From contig OU744449.1 in NCBI GenBank assembly GCA_916610825.1, forward strand, positions 15,760,415 through 15,824,414: a stretch of 64,000 nucleotides of DNA, given 5' to 3'. The stretch comes from Haliclystus octoradiatus (lineage: Eukaryota; Cnidaria; Staurozoa; Stauromedusae; Haliclystidae). The notes beneath the pieces were generated by a model, which saw only the letters and a program-made list of their open reading frames with translations, had not been told where the DNA came from and made no database searches. Positions within the stretch are counted from its first letter, which is position 1. Each line of letters starts with the position of its first letter. Of the stretch, positions 46,989 through 59,189 are shown piece by piece. The position numbers and the translations under genes are program-made.

Positions 46989-49900
46989 CACGACTCATCA
47001 TTGACTCTATTCATATAGTATTATAATTATAGTTATCTAGTTTCAGTTTCATCGAAGTATTTATAGGATTTATAGCAAAACTTCACTGATTTTTTATTTT
47101 TCTCTGTAGTACAATATATGGTAGTGTCCAAAAGATGATTAGATTAACACAACTGATGGTGTACATAGACCAGTACGCTCATTTAATGGCTTCAGATGAT
47201 ATCAAGTAATCTATAAATGTTTCAGTTAATTCAGTAACTCTTGTTGCATTATTGTAATTATGTAAGTGAAGATTAATTTGCGACTAAATATCTGAAAGTA
47301 GTTTTCTACTATTTCTGATATTATTTCTACAGTTGTTCGTTGCTGAATTATATAGCTTCTTCGTAATTGTCTTGCCGAGGATTATAAAAATTGAAGTAAG
47401 TAGAATACGTTGTTGGTCGATGTCTTAACTTTGACTGTCAATTGTACTCCACGTGATTGTTTTGTCAGGAATACATAGCTATGAAAAATTTCTTCTGTAA
47501 TTAATGGCTGTACAACCTTGCCTACCATCCCATTATTCAGTCATTCCTAAATATATCGTATCCGGGTATTATATAATCAATGGATTATTGTTCTGTCATG
47601 CTTCCTGTAACATTGCTATGTCTATTGTATTTTTATTAATGATGTAGGTATGTAATTCTTCCAGTCACTCGCTTGTGAGGCATTGTACGAAGAGAGAGGA
47701 GAAAAGAGGGTGGTCTGGTTCGATACGGGTCAACATTTTATTGGTGTTTCTTGTTAAAAAGGTAATGAATATTTCAAATGTATCATTTTGGTGCTATAAC
47801 ACTTCAAATTATTTCTAGTATCACAATTTTACAAGACATACAGTACATATTACAGCTAAGCAAGGTACATTAAACTGGTCGAGTTACTCCTCTGTGCGGC
47901 ATTGGTTTGTATTTCCTTGAACTATCGTTACGGATGAACTGATGCGTGCCAAACATCTTTTCATAATATTATATACCCATTCTGCCTGCACAAGCAAAAA
48001 TAATTTGCATATCGGTCAATGGAACATTGAACTAATGTCAAAAAGTTCTGATAGTTGCTATGAGGGTAAAATGATTGAGAGCGATAAAATAACATCCACT
48101 CTCGTAGAGATTTCAAAACGGAGTCAAATGTAATTAATAAAATAAAGGGCAATACACAGGGGAAAGGGGAAGTCGATATTAGTCTATTTATGGTAATACC
48201 CATTAGCATAACATAGTTAAATAATACATAAATGTGAATAAATGTGAACTAGTAGTGCAACGTCCCTATATGGAGATCAAGCCTACTTCCTCTGAATAGA
48301 CCTGCTGAGGTATCTGAAGTAATAGCGATAACTGAAGAACTACTTACTTGCATCATATTAAAATATTTCCGTCCTTCAAGATTGATGTATCAATTTGCAC
48401 ATAGAAATATTTCTATTTATACATCATGAAATGTCACAGCTAGCAGATGTGACAGATCATATCTATTTCCATTAATATAATTTTCGCCTAGCTTCACATA
48501 AAATACACTGATTGATATGATTGTACTGGTAGCCTTACGTTTTTTTCTTTTCGTTTGTCTTGTGCACTTGAAAATAAATATATAGATTTGATCACAATAA
48601 ATATTGTTAATGAAAGGCATATCATATATTTTACATGGCTTGCGGTAGATAATATGAATATGACCTAAAGGTACTGAACACAACAATTATTAATTTCTCA
48701 AAGATATAAGAATTATGTAATTAAGAAGACAAATTGATGAACATGTCGATTTGATAGACAACGATATTATCGTTCTGAAATCTCTACAAGATGTGTTTAC
48801 TTTGCATCGCTTTCATGAGCACTTGGTATGTAATTAATAGTAGGCCAATCAATGAATAATTATATGTATCGAATTCATATTATAATAGACATATTTATAT
48901 AATATAATATTATATAATATACTGCATAAATACAGTTTCAACATCAAGTCTACCTTTGCCCATCCATCAAGCAGGAGTAGTGGTAACTCGAGCAGAACAA
49001 AAAATAGCTCAAAAACACATCAGCCTCTCCAACAGCTACCATGTTCAATCGATATGAGTGCCGAGTGGAAACATTGGGTATTTTAGGCACTGAAGCGATG
49101 CATTTCCTGAACGGGCTGGGAGCAATTCTTATTAAAACTATCTACAGATGAAGGAGCACAAACATTTTTCTCCAAAGAATTAGTATGGCTGTACAGCAGG
49201 GAAACTCAACAAGCATTATGGGTACATTAAAACATGGACAAACGCGTTGTTTAATTATAATCAAAATGTTTGAGATTTAAATTAGTTATTTTTAATTAGT
49301 TCAAGTTATAGTATTTTAAAAGACATTTGTATATTATAGAAAGGAAATACAAAAAAGCAGACCTATATTTTATGGTTACATTAAATTTGGATATCATTTT
49401 TTACCTTGTAACTATTGTGTAGCCTATATATAGAAGTGGAATACACATTACACATGTATATAGCTCATCATTAGCATATATCATCAAGTTTGTTTATATT
49501 GTGGAAGGTGGCTCGAATCATGAATTAATGATTTAAAATTTAATTTAAATTCAATGTTTTCGCTTACTAAAGTGCCCTTTGCTCAAATTTAAACTTCAAA
49601 ACGTTAGTCTTTTTTAAATAGAGATTTTATTTCTTTAATAATGCATTGCAGTTTCCTATTCTTCTTCAGCTTTGAGAATCTGACAAAATTTTATCGACAA
49701 ATTTCGACGGAAAATCTGTTCACCTTGTATTTCCAAACACACGGACCAGCCAATCAAATTGCAGAACTACGTTCGAATATGACGTAATATTTTAGAATTT
49801 ACAATCTCATATTTTTTCAAATTTGGAAGTCAACAGTTTTAACTTACCAAATATTGTATAATGTAACATTGTAGCCTATAAAAATGTAAAGCGCATTAAT

Positions 49901-50565
49901 CACTACAGTATGAAAAATGAAGAGGGCCGCTGGCTACTGTTAGGCATATGAATTTCAGGCCAATGGATAAGTTAGGTAATGGCGGCCTAACATCTAGTTA
50001 TACTGTGGATACTGGTGCAGTATAAAATCATGTCACATTATTTAAAAGTATAATTAGTGTTATGTTTCTGACATACCTTTAATATCCACAATTTGAATTC
50101 TGGATAATAAATCATGGTAAAGCAGGTACGTAAAGGTTGTTTGAGTCTGGAGCAGTGGCAAGTTATCTTCTATAGAATAATTCTTCCACTGTGAACTGAT
50201 GCAGCACTGCAGTCTACCAATAGCATTCCATATAGGTCTGAGCATATCCCATATAAGGTTTTAAATTCCGTAGGCCTATATGGATTTGATATAAATTTAT
50301 ATACACCGTGTGATGTTGGAAGAAAGAACAGAGTTACAGAAGAATGTTTCCATTAGGATGACTTCTACAAACAGTCATTCGTTCCAATCCGCAGGCAAAC
50401 AAAGAATACATACATAACAATGTTATCATAATCACATCTGAATATAAGAAGGCCTAATGACTACATTTCAAATGATGGGAAATTTGAATAACGCTACTTG
50501 TGCAGTTTAAATTCTGATTCAGAAGACTCCACTTTTTATAGAATACGTAGCCTAGCCCTAGTCTT
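46989..50565. other. AT-rich, no gene seen
   Basis: No recognisable domain, RNA gene or terminal repeat. An AT palindrome (ATATAATATAATATTATATA and neighbours) lies at about 48,893-48,923. Short frames on both strands, such as 47,942-48,133 and 48,417-48,686, carry no recognisable features. Confidence 0.4.
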
Positions 50566-50630
50566 CCCTTGCAAAAACAGTTCAGGAGTTCATGAACAGT
50601 TCATGAACTCCTGAACTGTTTTTCGCAGGG
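50566..50630. mobile_element. 65-bp near-perfect palindrome (foldback element)
   Basis: CCCTTGCAAAAACAGTTCAG starts the left arm. The right arm ends CTGAACTGTTTTTCGCAGGG. The centre is GTTCATGAACAGTTCATGAA. The arms are about 30 bp and differ only in the TTGC/GCGA stretch near the ends. The same ends occur at 57,595-57,740 and, degenerate, at 58,165-58,271. Confidence 0.85.
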
Positions 50631-50689
50631 GTTAGTCTAGCTAGATGCAAATTTTACAAATTACCCAGAAAGGATTTACATTAATTGAG

Positions 50690-51920
50690 AAAATAAGTCA
50701 AAAGCTGGATCAAATACTCAAGTCTCGAAAAATGAGTCAATAACCATCACCAGCTGAGTATTCTTTTCTGAATGCCCATTGGTGTTTGCTTTTTAGTTCC
50801 TTTGTTGTTATGTGATTGTCTATGACTTCACTAATGATGCCTTCTAGCTAGGAATTTGCTAGGTATATAGATAATAAGGAGATTGACATATAATTTCCTC
50901 TTATCATATTTTCTCAACTTTTGTGTGTAGTGTTCTCACGTGACCAAGTTTCCATTGGGTTGGAAATCCTTTTTGTGACAGATCTTAAATACAACGTTGA
51001 GGCCTTCAGTTATATCTGTTCAAGCTAGTTTTAGGTCAGTAGCCTTTAACATATCTGGTCCACAGCTTTTTTTAGATTTGATGAAATTATTTCATGCTTG
51101 TTTTGTTCTTTCTTCGTCAATTTCGATCTTACTTAAGATCGGTGTTATTCTGTGTATATGACAAATTTCGTTAAAGGCACTATCTGGGCTTATTACACTG
51201 TTCCATTTTTCTCGAACTGTAGAGAAGAATTCGTTTAGACAATCAGCTTTTTGTGTCATTTGTTAGAATGTTATTATTTTCTTCAAGAATTGAGCCCATT
51301 TGGGACTTTTTAGATTCCCCTTAGATTTCTCTGGTGAATTTTCAGAAATCTCATTCACATTCAGCCCCCTTTATTTTGCCCTTCCAGTATATAGCTTCAG
51401 CTTCCTTTAGTATATTTGTAACGTTGTTTCTCTGCTTTCTCTAGACCATCCCATAGCATATGTTACTATTAATTATGCAGAGCTTTTTGAATTTTTCAAC
51501 ATATCTTTGGTTGATTTCTTTACTTATTTATGTGTTTATCCAGGCATGATACAGGGCAGACTATTTGTTTTAGTCTTAAGTTTTCTTATCGGCATGTGTT
51601 TGGTTATATCTGCTTGCATAAATTTTCCCACACATATGCAATATCATCAATATAGTCAAAATTCCACAGATATCCCAGGGTAGGCCTACTGCTTCCAGGT
51701 ATCTTTGCATTCAGTTTTGTTGACAAACTTGTCATTTTTAATAGTGAACATTTTTGGGTGAGACCCTTTGCTGCGCACATTTATTGAAATATGCACTTGT
51801 GTTATCCTGGTAGGCGTTTTTATAACATTGCTCATCTGAAAGCATTCAAGAGTATGTTTGAGTTCATGTCTGTGTTTGCGTCTTTTGCTTTCTAATATGC
51901 CTTATTAAAGCATTCATCAT
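50690..51920 (-). pseudogene. LINE remnant (endonuclease end and RT start)
   Basis: Reading the minus strand in changing frames: NFDYIDDIAYVWENLCKQI, EINQRYVEKFKKLC and NILKEAEAIYWKGKI (about 51,680-51,370); LEENNNILTNDTK and LNEFFSTVREKWNS (about 51,300-51,200); ITPILSKIEIDEERTKQA, CGPDMLKATDLKLA, TDITEGLNVVFKICHK, then pieces of 'NYRPISLLSIPSKILE' type and KSKHQWAFRK-like text (about 51,150-50,770). This is the linker and the first RT motifs of a LINE with a 'QWA(Y/F)RKGYS' motif. It ends before the catalytic RT motifs, and stops are frequent. It differs in sequence from the LINE at 20,805-24,190. It lies between two GTTCATGAAC foldback elements. Confidence 0.7.
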
Positions 51921-51960
51921 TTATTGTGATGTTCCCTAAGTCCTTCATAAGGCTGCCATA

Positions 51961-53529
51961 CCCCTGCAAAAAAATTTCATGAACAGTTCGCGAACTTCAT
52001 AAAGTTCATGAACTGTTCACGAACTTAGTGAAACGTTCATGAAATGTTCATGAACTGTTCGCGAAAGGTTTTTCAATCTAGGATCATGAGCACACAGTTC
52101 ATGAACTGATTCATGAACTTTTCATAAAAACTTCATTAACTCAAGTTTTGGTTGACAGTTCATGAACCTCTCCCAAAGTTCATGAACTGGTTCATGAACT
52201 GTCTGTGAATAGTTGATCAAATTAAGCATTCAATGAGAGTTAATTAACTTGATTAAGGTTCATGAACTGGAAAAGTTAATGAAACAGTTCATGAACAAGT
52301 TCATGAACTTTTCATGAAAAGTCCAAAAATTTATCAAATAATTTGATGAACTTTTATGACTACTTTGTAATACCTGAGTTCATGAAATATTTGTTTTTCA
52401 AGAATTCTATGAGAAATGAACTAAAACTGTTTGTGAGTTGACTTGCCCATTAGTCTCACTTTTTACTATGACGATTTTGATATGTTGGTAAGTGAGACTT
52501 GTGTCCTTTGGCAATTCTATTGTTTTAGAAAAAAAGAAACCGCCAGCAAAATCTCGGCGATGACATAGTTTTATCTGGGTATTTCTAAGGTGTCAACAGT
52601 CAACAGCGAAAGAATCGTAAAATATATGAGAGCCTGAAATTTTGGAAGCTGCTAAAATATTTGACAGAAAGAGTGGCTTGATTCACTTGTTGTATCTATA
52701 TTTCAGGGTATTGGAGCTAATTAAACTGGAAAACTGAATTTATTATTCTAACTTACAGATTCTGGCTGAAATGATTCATTGATTTAGCGAACGATCCTGT
52801 TTACTGCAAACTTTTGAGCGCTCGTTGGAGATCGAAATACAGGTTTCAATATGATTCATTGTGGAAATCATTACACTTAAAGGTTGCTATATTTTGATTA
52901 AATCTTTCCCTTGCTCTTGTACACAACGTGGAACTGCTGAATTTTTCGATGGTAACCCAAAGCATTCACAATGATACAATATTAATCAATACCGAAGGGT
53001 AAAAACATTTACAGATAATTTCGCCATCTGTATTTTGAATGATGATGTTGAAATAAGTTTAAAATTTTTGACAAGCATCAGTTAATCGATTTTATTTAAT
53101 AACCATAAGTTTCCATATAGATTTAATTCATTTTATTTTGGTTTGCATGTTGCATCTTTCATCAGTTTATGTAATGCTGGAACCCGTCTTTCCCCGTACA
53201 TCAAATGCGTGATAATTTGTCAGAACAATACGATCAAGCAGAATGCCGTTGTGCAGAATCCTTCACAACGCTGTACGAAGGGAATAAGTCCCGCTTACCA
53301 CTCGACAAATTTCAGCTTATCAAAGCGGGACTTATAGATCAGTCAAGTTAGTGAGTAGCTGATGAATTTGTGAATAGTTCATGGACATTTTCGTAACTGT
53401 GCATGCAATTAATTTTTCATTCCATAGTTCATAGATACAGTCCATGAACTGTTAAGTTCACAAACTGTATAAATAGTTGATAAATAGCTGCTATAAATAT
53501 TGAGCTGCATGAAATTTTGTAAGCAAGGA
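51961..53529. mobile_element. 1.57-kb foldback-type element rich in GTTCATGAAC palindromes
   Basis: The left end CCCCTGCAAAAAAATTTCAT and the right end (reverse complement) CCTTGCTTACAAAATTTCAT form imperfect terminal repeats. From 51,975 to 52,390 about twenty exact or one-off copies of the self-complementary decamer GTTCATGAAC occur in both spacings. Degenerate copies return at 53,370-53,470 near the right end. The middle (52,400-53,340) has no recognisable transposase. One 64-codon frame at 53,143-53,337 has no features. Confidence 0.6.
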
Positions 53530-54269
53530 AATTTTAAAAAATTATTTTGATGTAAAACTCATTAAGTTCCCTTAAATGAGCATTGTAATATGTGTGTAAT
53601 ATGTAATATGAACTTTCTAACTAACTGTTAGTCTTTGAACATTTCTAAAACCTTGCCTTCATAAATACTTTTCATATACCATAATTACTTACATTTATAT
53701 CTACATACATTTATTACTTACAATTTAGCACATATTATAGCATCAAGATATTATCTTTAGCCTAGCGTGCATTATTATATATGGCTCCGCCATCTGGCGG
53801 GGGGAGTTATGTAGGAACCTTCCTGAAACATCTACAACATTCTAGAACATAGGAGAACCTACATGACTACCCACATGACTCACAATGACCATGCATGATC
53901 TAGCACCTTCTAGCATTTATCTAACTAGCATACAAGTTACACTTAATGCGTGTCGTAGAGTCTATGCATGTTAGCTTCCATGGGGGACAATAACTTGAAT
54001 TAATACATTATTCAAAGATTACTGTTTGAACAATGAGGACCTATGATTAAAATGGTAAAATCTATATACATTTACGCTAGGCTAGATCTACAAAATTCGA
54101 ATAAGAAACACAAATATCAAAAAACTGACCAATAGCAGTAGCAGATAACATTAGACACAATATTTACACATTTAAGTGGAAAATTTATTTCTTTGTACAT
54201 TTTTTCTTTTTCTTTAACTCTGAGACTTGTTGATGGCAATTTATAGATTTACTGCATACCCGTGGATAG
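53530..54269. other. No gene seen
   Basis: A small GC-rich hairpin CCGCCATCTGGCGG lies near 53,787-53,800 in otherwise AT-rich sequence, followed by loosely repeated ACATGACTACCCACATGACT words (about 53,860-53,885). Bases 54,262-54,269 are the left target duplication of the next element. Confidence 0.45.
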
Positions 54270-55160
54270 CAGAGCCATCTATTTACAAGAGTTGGGACAC
54301 ACTTTCATGTGCCGCTATCGTCTCCTATTGGACAGATGCCATTCACGTGATTTTTTGGACGCCATTTTCCTACTTTCGGCACCAGGGTTCTTGTTCTTTT
54401 GGCGCCAGGTTTCCTGTTTTAAAGGGGCAAAATTGACCGGCGACCGCTGCGAGATCAATTTGAATTTATGCTTAGCGTAATTCAACCGTCTCGCTTTGAA
54501 ACTATTGTTATACGCAAGCCTAATTTGTAATAAATCCATGTCAACAATGAACATTGTGTTATAAACAATAAACATGCACGTGATCCTAAGTTCGTAGCGC
54601 CTGCCGGTCATTTTTGTTCCTTTAAGCGAAGCGCGCGGAAAAATACAACTTGTATCAGTGAAAACAAACATAGGCTATTAAATTATTAATTGTTGTGTTA
54701 ATAGGCACAATAGTAATCGAAATTAAAGTATTGTTTACTATTCCAACTGGGGACAAGAATTAGAAAAAGTTGTCTTTGACTGCAAAGAATAAGCGCAAGA
54801 GAGTAAGAGATGTAGTCCATACTCCACAAACTCCTTGTCCATTTAGCAATTCCAATAGCATAGCATTGATCTGATTTACTTTCGAGCAACATGCTGATGA
54901 GATCGATAACAAAGTAATAAAGTATACATTGAAGTAAATTTTATTCTTATTTTGAGAGTCCAGCAAATAAATATGGAGAAAGACAACTAATAAATGGTTA
55001 TATTACTCTTGTTAAACGATCGCAAACACACAGTTCCAAAATGGCTGAAAAAACACAACTTTCTCTTGCACATGCGCACTGCTGTTAAAAACGTGCTCGG
55101 GTCCAGGCCAAAAAACAAAAATGGCATGAGTGTCCCAACTCTTGTAAATAGATGGCTCTG
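54270..55160. mobile_element. Complete non-autonomous hAT-like element (891 bp)
   Basis: A perfect 31-bp terminal inverted repeat begins CAGAGCCATCTATTTACAAG at both ends (54,270-54,300 and 55,130-55,160). Perfect 8-bp direct repeats GTGGATAG flank it at 54,262-54,269 and 55,161-55,168. An 8-bp duplication and ends starting CAGNG are hallmarks of the hAT superfamily. The interior has no transposase frame; short overlapping frames such as 54,315-54,671 on the minus strand show no domain. A decayed hAT transposase is present at 25,915-27,097, but its terminal repeats are unknown, so a link between them cannot be claimed. Confidence 0.92.
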
Positions 55161-55168
55161 GTGGATAG

Positions 55169-56539
55169 CCCTTGAGCATGCTACATATAGCTGACCATGA
55201 GTGCTAAAACTGAATTCCATAATATCTTTGATATACTTGCAATTTCTTCATTTCATTATCGTCAAGAAATAATTTCATAGCGGTCCGTGATGAATCGGAT
55301 AATAATAGGCGAATCAGATTAAACGTATTTGAATCGGATTCTCAAAATAGTTTAATTTATAATGACATCCTTGTAGAATCAAATTATTTGCGTGTTCGGT
55401 AAATTGAGTTTATTAACGCAAACATTTTTTCGAAGTTGTAAAAGAAGCAAAGCATTCCTAAATGCTACTTATAGTAATCTGAATCTGAAAAGGACTGATA
55501 TCAAGTGAGATTCTCTTTGCATCTATTCTCTTTTACTTTTACTTTTTTAATTCAATCAGATCACAATTAGTTGGTCATCAATTGACCACTGGGCGGCACT
55601 GGTACTAACGATTTTTAACCTGAATGCAATCTGAAAATAGTTTTATTATAGATAAACATTTATAGCGCTATTTTATGAATGTGTGTATTTCACTCAGGGT
55701 TTTAATTTACAGTTTTACACTTTGTTCGAGCTATATGTATCAATTCTAAATTCTCATTATTTTGTGCCTGTTTAGTCCTACAACTTGCATTATTGAATAA
55801 GAGAGTTTGGAGTTTTAACTCGTCTTGCTCTTGTTGTGCTAATAATATAGGCCCACACTTGAACATGTGGAATGGCTAATTTCCATTGATGACACTATGA
55901 TGATGAAATTGATATCTCCTCTTATCAAGCAAAAATGTCTACCGCTTACCGTCATTATTAAAACCAAAGACTTGTCACATTTAGTGTGTTTGTAAATGCT
56001 TGAACTTTCACTCATTTGCAGATATAAATAGCCTGAATAGATCATTGAAATTTAAAATACTTGGATTCAGCAGAATACATTCCTGTAAAATTTCCTTCTT
56101 GTATAAAAATAGGTCCCCATTATTTATGCTATTTCTAAAGCATGTCGAATATTTAAATTGAAATTTTACAATTTTATTATTTCAGTGGGCCTTTCTATAA
56201 TTACTTGATACATCCTTGTCATTCTAAGCCTGTTTACATTAAGACAATAGCAGCAGCGCCATTCGTCAGACACCATGACAACAAAGAAAGGGACACCTAC
56301 TTGACAAAAAGAACGACACTGGCGTTGTAAATATCCTATTTTTTTGTAAATAATCGTTGCTATCTCTTCATGCAATAAAAATCTAGGATAAATTATATAG
56401 CGCAGCTCGCTGTTTGGACTACGATGATCATTTTAAGCTATTGTTTGTCACATTTCATAGATTAATAAATGCGTGAAAAGAACGCATACATACATACACA
56501 CACGCACACATCTCTATTTGTATATAGATAGTAGGCCTA
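55169..56539. other. No gene seen
   Basis: AT-rich sequence with small frames lacking features. A CA/TA-rich microsatellite (ACATACATACACACACGCAC) lies at about 56,488-56,510, just outside the large palindrome. Confidence 0.45.
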
Positions 56540-57594
56540 CAGTCATTGTAGAAAATGACCTCACACAAATTGCAACAGAAGCATTTTTCATCAATTCTCG
56601 GGTTAAATGCCCAAATTACATGTTCCGAAATCAGAGTAGAAAAAATGCCTTGATTTTGCAATTTGATTTATGGCATTCCCAGTAGAAACATGAAAATGAG
56701 GCTGTCAAGTTTCAGTGCAATCATGTGATTCAATTTGAGGAAATACCATCAAACATAGTAACCGCCTGCATCATTTAGCTCATATAATGTGCTTAAATTT
56801 CTCTACTGTCACAATGTATCAAATTACCAAAACGAGGCTATGTACGAAGATACACAAATCGACATAGAAAAACGAGAAAAACATATTCATAGTCAGTAAA
56901 AAAAAATGGTGTTCATTATGTTTTAGCATCCAACTAGGAGTAGGCTATAGATCATGTAAACACTTTATTTATCTTATCCAGAAAACACAACTAGATATAT
57001 ACATTATACGCAATGAACAATTTTAGGCAAATGCCTACGAATGTTATTGATCATGATCATAATTGTCAAATAAAATTAAACTACAGAACTAATAACTTAA
57101 TTACTCCTCGACAGGTCATCATTGTAAATACATATAGCATAGACTATTGTTACCCAGTCGTTTCATGTTAATAATTTAACCATGAAATGAAAATTGAACC
57201 GTGGAGTTTCACCTAAAGGTTATGCCTAAAATATTGACTATGTCCTATATCCATATACAGTCAAACCTGATATAACAGTCATCTCTATACAGCGGCCACC
57301 TGTCCAAAGTGGTCACTCTTGGAATGTCTTGAAATAGTATATTGTATTGAATCAAAGATTGATGAGCTTGGATGCAGTTTTGATGATAAACTCTTTTCTA
57401 GATCTTTGCTTCGTTTCAGCAGACAAAGGAAACTTGTATGAAGAAAATAATTTCCTCCACTTTTAAAATTTGCAAAATTCCTCAACCATTAACTTTCCAT
57501 TCATTAATAATCCTCAATATATTTTCGTAACTTTGAATACAAGTCAATAAAATTGTAGGGCTCGCAATTTGTGTTTGGCAGACCTTCGTAATAT

Positions 57595-57740
57595 CCCTGC
57601 GAAAAACAGTTCAGGAGTCCATGAACAGTCCATGAACAGTTAATGAACGTTAAATGGCCCCAAATTTCATGAACTGGTCATGAACTGTCCGTGTTAGGTT
57701 CATGAACTGTTCATGGACTTCTGAACTGTTTTTCGCAGGG
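57595..57740. mobile_element. 146-bp foldback element in the left palindrome arm
   Basis: The ends are perfect: CCCTGCGAAAAACAGTTCAG at the left, and CTGAACTGTTTTTCGCAGGG as its reverse complement at the right. The inside has TCATGAAC words. It belongs to the same family as 50,566-50,630. A mirrored, more decayed copy lies at the symmetrical place in the right arm (58,165-58,271), so the insertion came before formation of the palindrome. Confidence 0.85.
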
Positions 57741-57750
57741 CATCTATCAA

Positions 57751-58154
57751 ATCTGTTATATAATAATCTTCCTTGTGAAAATAGTTCATAAATGTTAAAT
57801 GGCCTAGGTTTATGAACATTTCATTAATATTCAATTGTTAATGAACATTTGATGTATACTCAAATGTTAATGAACAGTTCATGAATAATCAAATGTTAAT
57901 GAACAGTTCATGAACTGACGTTTATTGTTCATGAGCTTCTCGCAAACCTCATGAACCATTCATTAACATTCGATCATTCATGCACTGTTCATTAACATTT
58001 GATTATTCATGAACTGTTCATGAACATTTGAATATTCATGGATAAATTATAAATCAATTTAGCAGTTCATGAGCTACTCATAAATTGTTCATCAAACTTA
58101 GGCCAATTAACATTTCTGAACTATTTTTCCAAGGAAGATTATTATATTACAGAT
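57751..58154. repeat. Centre of the large palindrome with GTTCATGAAC clusters
   Basis: ATCTGTTATATAATAATCTT at 57,751 and its near-exact complement ending at 58,154 frame the centre (midpoint about 57,953). Between them ATGTTAATGAACAGTTCATGA-type words occur in both directions. The inner ends, CCTTGTGAAAATAGTTCA and TGAACTATTTTTCCAAGG, resemble the CCCTGC-type foldback ends, so the centre may itself be a foldback element whose hairpin structure helped to create the palindrome. Confidence 0.75.
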
Positions 58155-58164
58155 TTGATAGATC

Positions 58165-58271
58165 CACTTCAAAAAACAGTCCATGATTCTTCACGGACAG
58201 TTCATGACAAGTTCATGAAAACTTGAGGCCATTTAACGTTAATGAACAACTCCTGAACTGTTTTTGCAGGG
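58165..58271. mobile_element. Mirror copy of the 57,595-57,740 foldback element
   Basis: The right end CTCCTGAACTGTTTTTGCAG (to 58,271) is well preserved; the left end (ACTTCAAAAAACAGTCCATG) is diverged and about 40 bp of the interior is missing compared with the left-arm copy. Confidence 0.75.
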
Positions 58272-58320
58272 ATTTTATGAAGGTCTATCAAACACCTATT
58301 GTGAACCCTACAATTTTACT

Positions 58321-58700
58321 CTTTTTTTAGTTTTTAGACGGTGTCGCCCTACCGAAGGCACCTGTACGACTCCTCTAGAAATAGAGGAGTGGTTTTTTTT
58401 CGCTAAGAGCAATGATTTTTATAAACGCTCTTAGTTGATCTTAGCCGCGCCACTGCAGATCAATTTCAACAGATTTCATGGCAGATAGGTTCCGATTGTC
58501 AATGCGTAACGATGCGCCGCAGCTACTCAGAATGCAATTCCCTTTAAAACTATTGCATCCGCAATCAGAAGATCGTACTCAATTGATGTTTTAGATAAAA
58601 TCAAGGCTGAGTTGACCTTCGGGGGATTTGAACCACAGTCGATCAGATATGATCTGAGCTAAAGTTCGGTTGCTCTGCCATCTGAGCTAATCCTCCTCCT
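58321..58700 (-). mobile_element. tRNA-derived SINE, copy 2, in the right palindrome arm
   Basis: Same family as 22,445-22,810: the minus strand has an A box TAGCTCAGATGG (complement of 58,678-58,689), a B box GGTTCAAATCC (complement of 58,624-58,634), a similar body and an end at GGCGACACCGTC (complement near 58,337). An A-rich tail follows (plus strand CTTTTTTTAGTTTTTA, 58,321-58,336). Direct repeats TTTTACT flank it at 58,314-58,320 and 58,701-58,707. The left palindrome arm (near 57,548-57,558) shows the unoccupied site with no insertion, which proves the borders. Confidence 0.93.
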
Positions 58701-59189
58701 TTTTACTAACTTGTATTCAAAGTTATGAAAATATGTTGACAGTTATTAATTAAAGGAAATTTAATGGTTGGGGAATTTTGCAAATTTTAAAAAGTGGAGC
58801 TAATTATTTTCTTCGTACAAGTTTATTTTGTCTGCTCAGACGAATCAAGAACTAGAAAAAGGGTAAATCATCAAACTGCAACCAAGCTCATCAATCTTTG
58901 ATTCAATAGAATATGCTATTTTTAGACCTTTCAAAGGTGACCACTTTGGACAGGTGGCCGCTGTATAGAGATCACTGTTATAACAGGTTTGACTGCATAT
59001 GGATATAGGATATAGTCAACCTTTTGAGCAAAACCTTTGGGTGAAGCTCCTGTGTTCAATTTTCATTCCATGGTTAAATTATTAACATGTTGTTATTGGA
59101 TAACTGTAGTCTATGCTATAAGTAGTTACAATGATGTCCTGTCGAGGAGTAATTAAGTTATTAGTTCTGTAGTTTAATTTTATTTGACA

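Noticed and set aside
51975..52390. GTTCATGAAC clusters as hormone-receptor or STAT binding arrays
   Set aside because: The spacing and sequence resemble such sites only superficially. The repeats lie inside foldback elements and are explained by element structure.
54315..54671. A 118-codon minus-strand frame inside the hAT-like element as a possible transposase
   Set aside because: No hAT motif is present (no dimerisation region, no catalytic-region words); it is too short and overlaps other frames.
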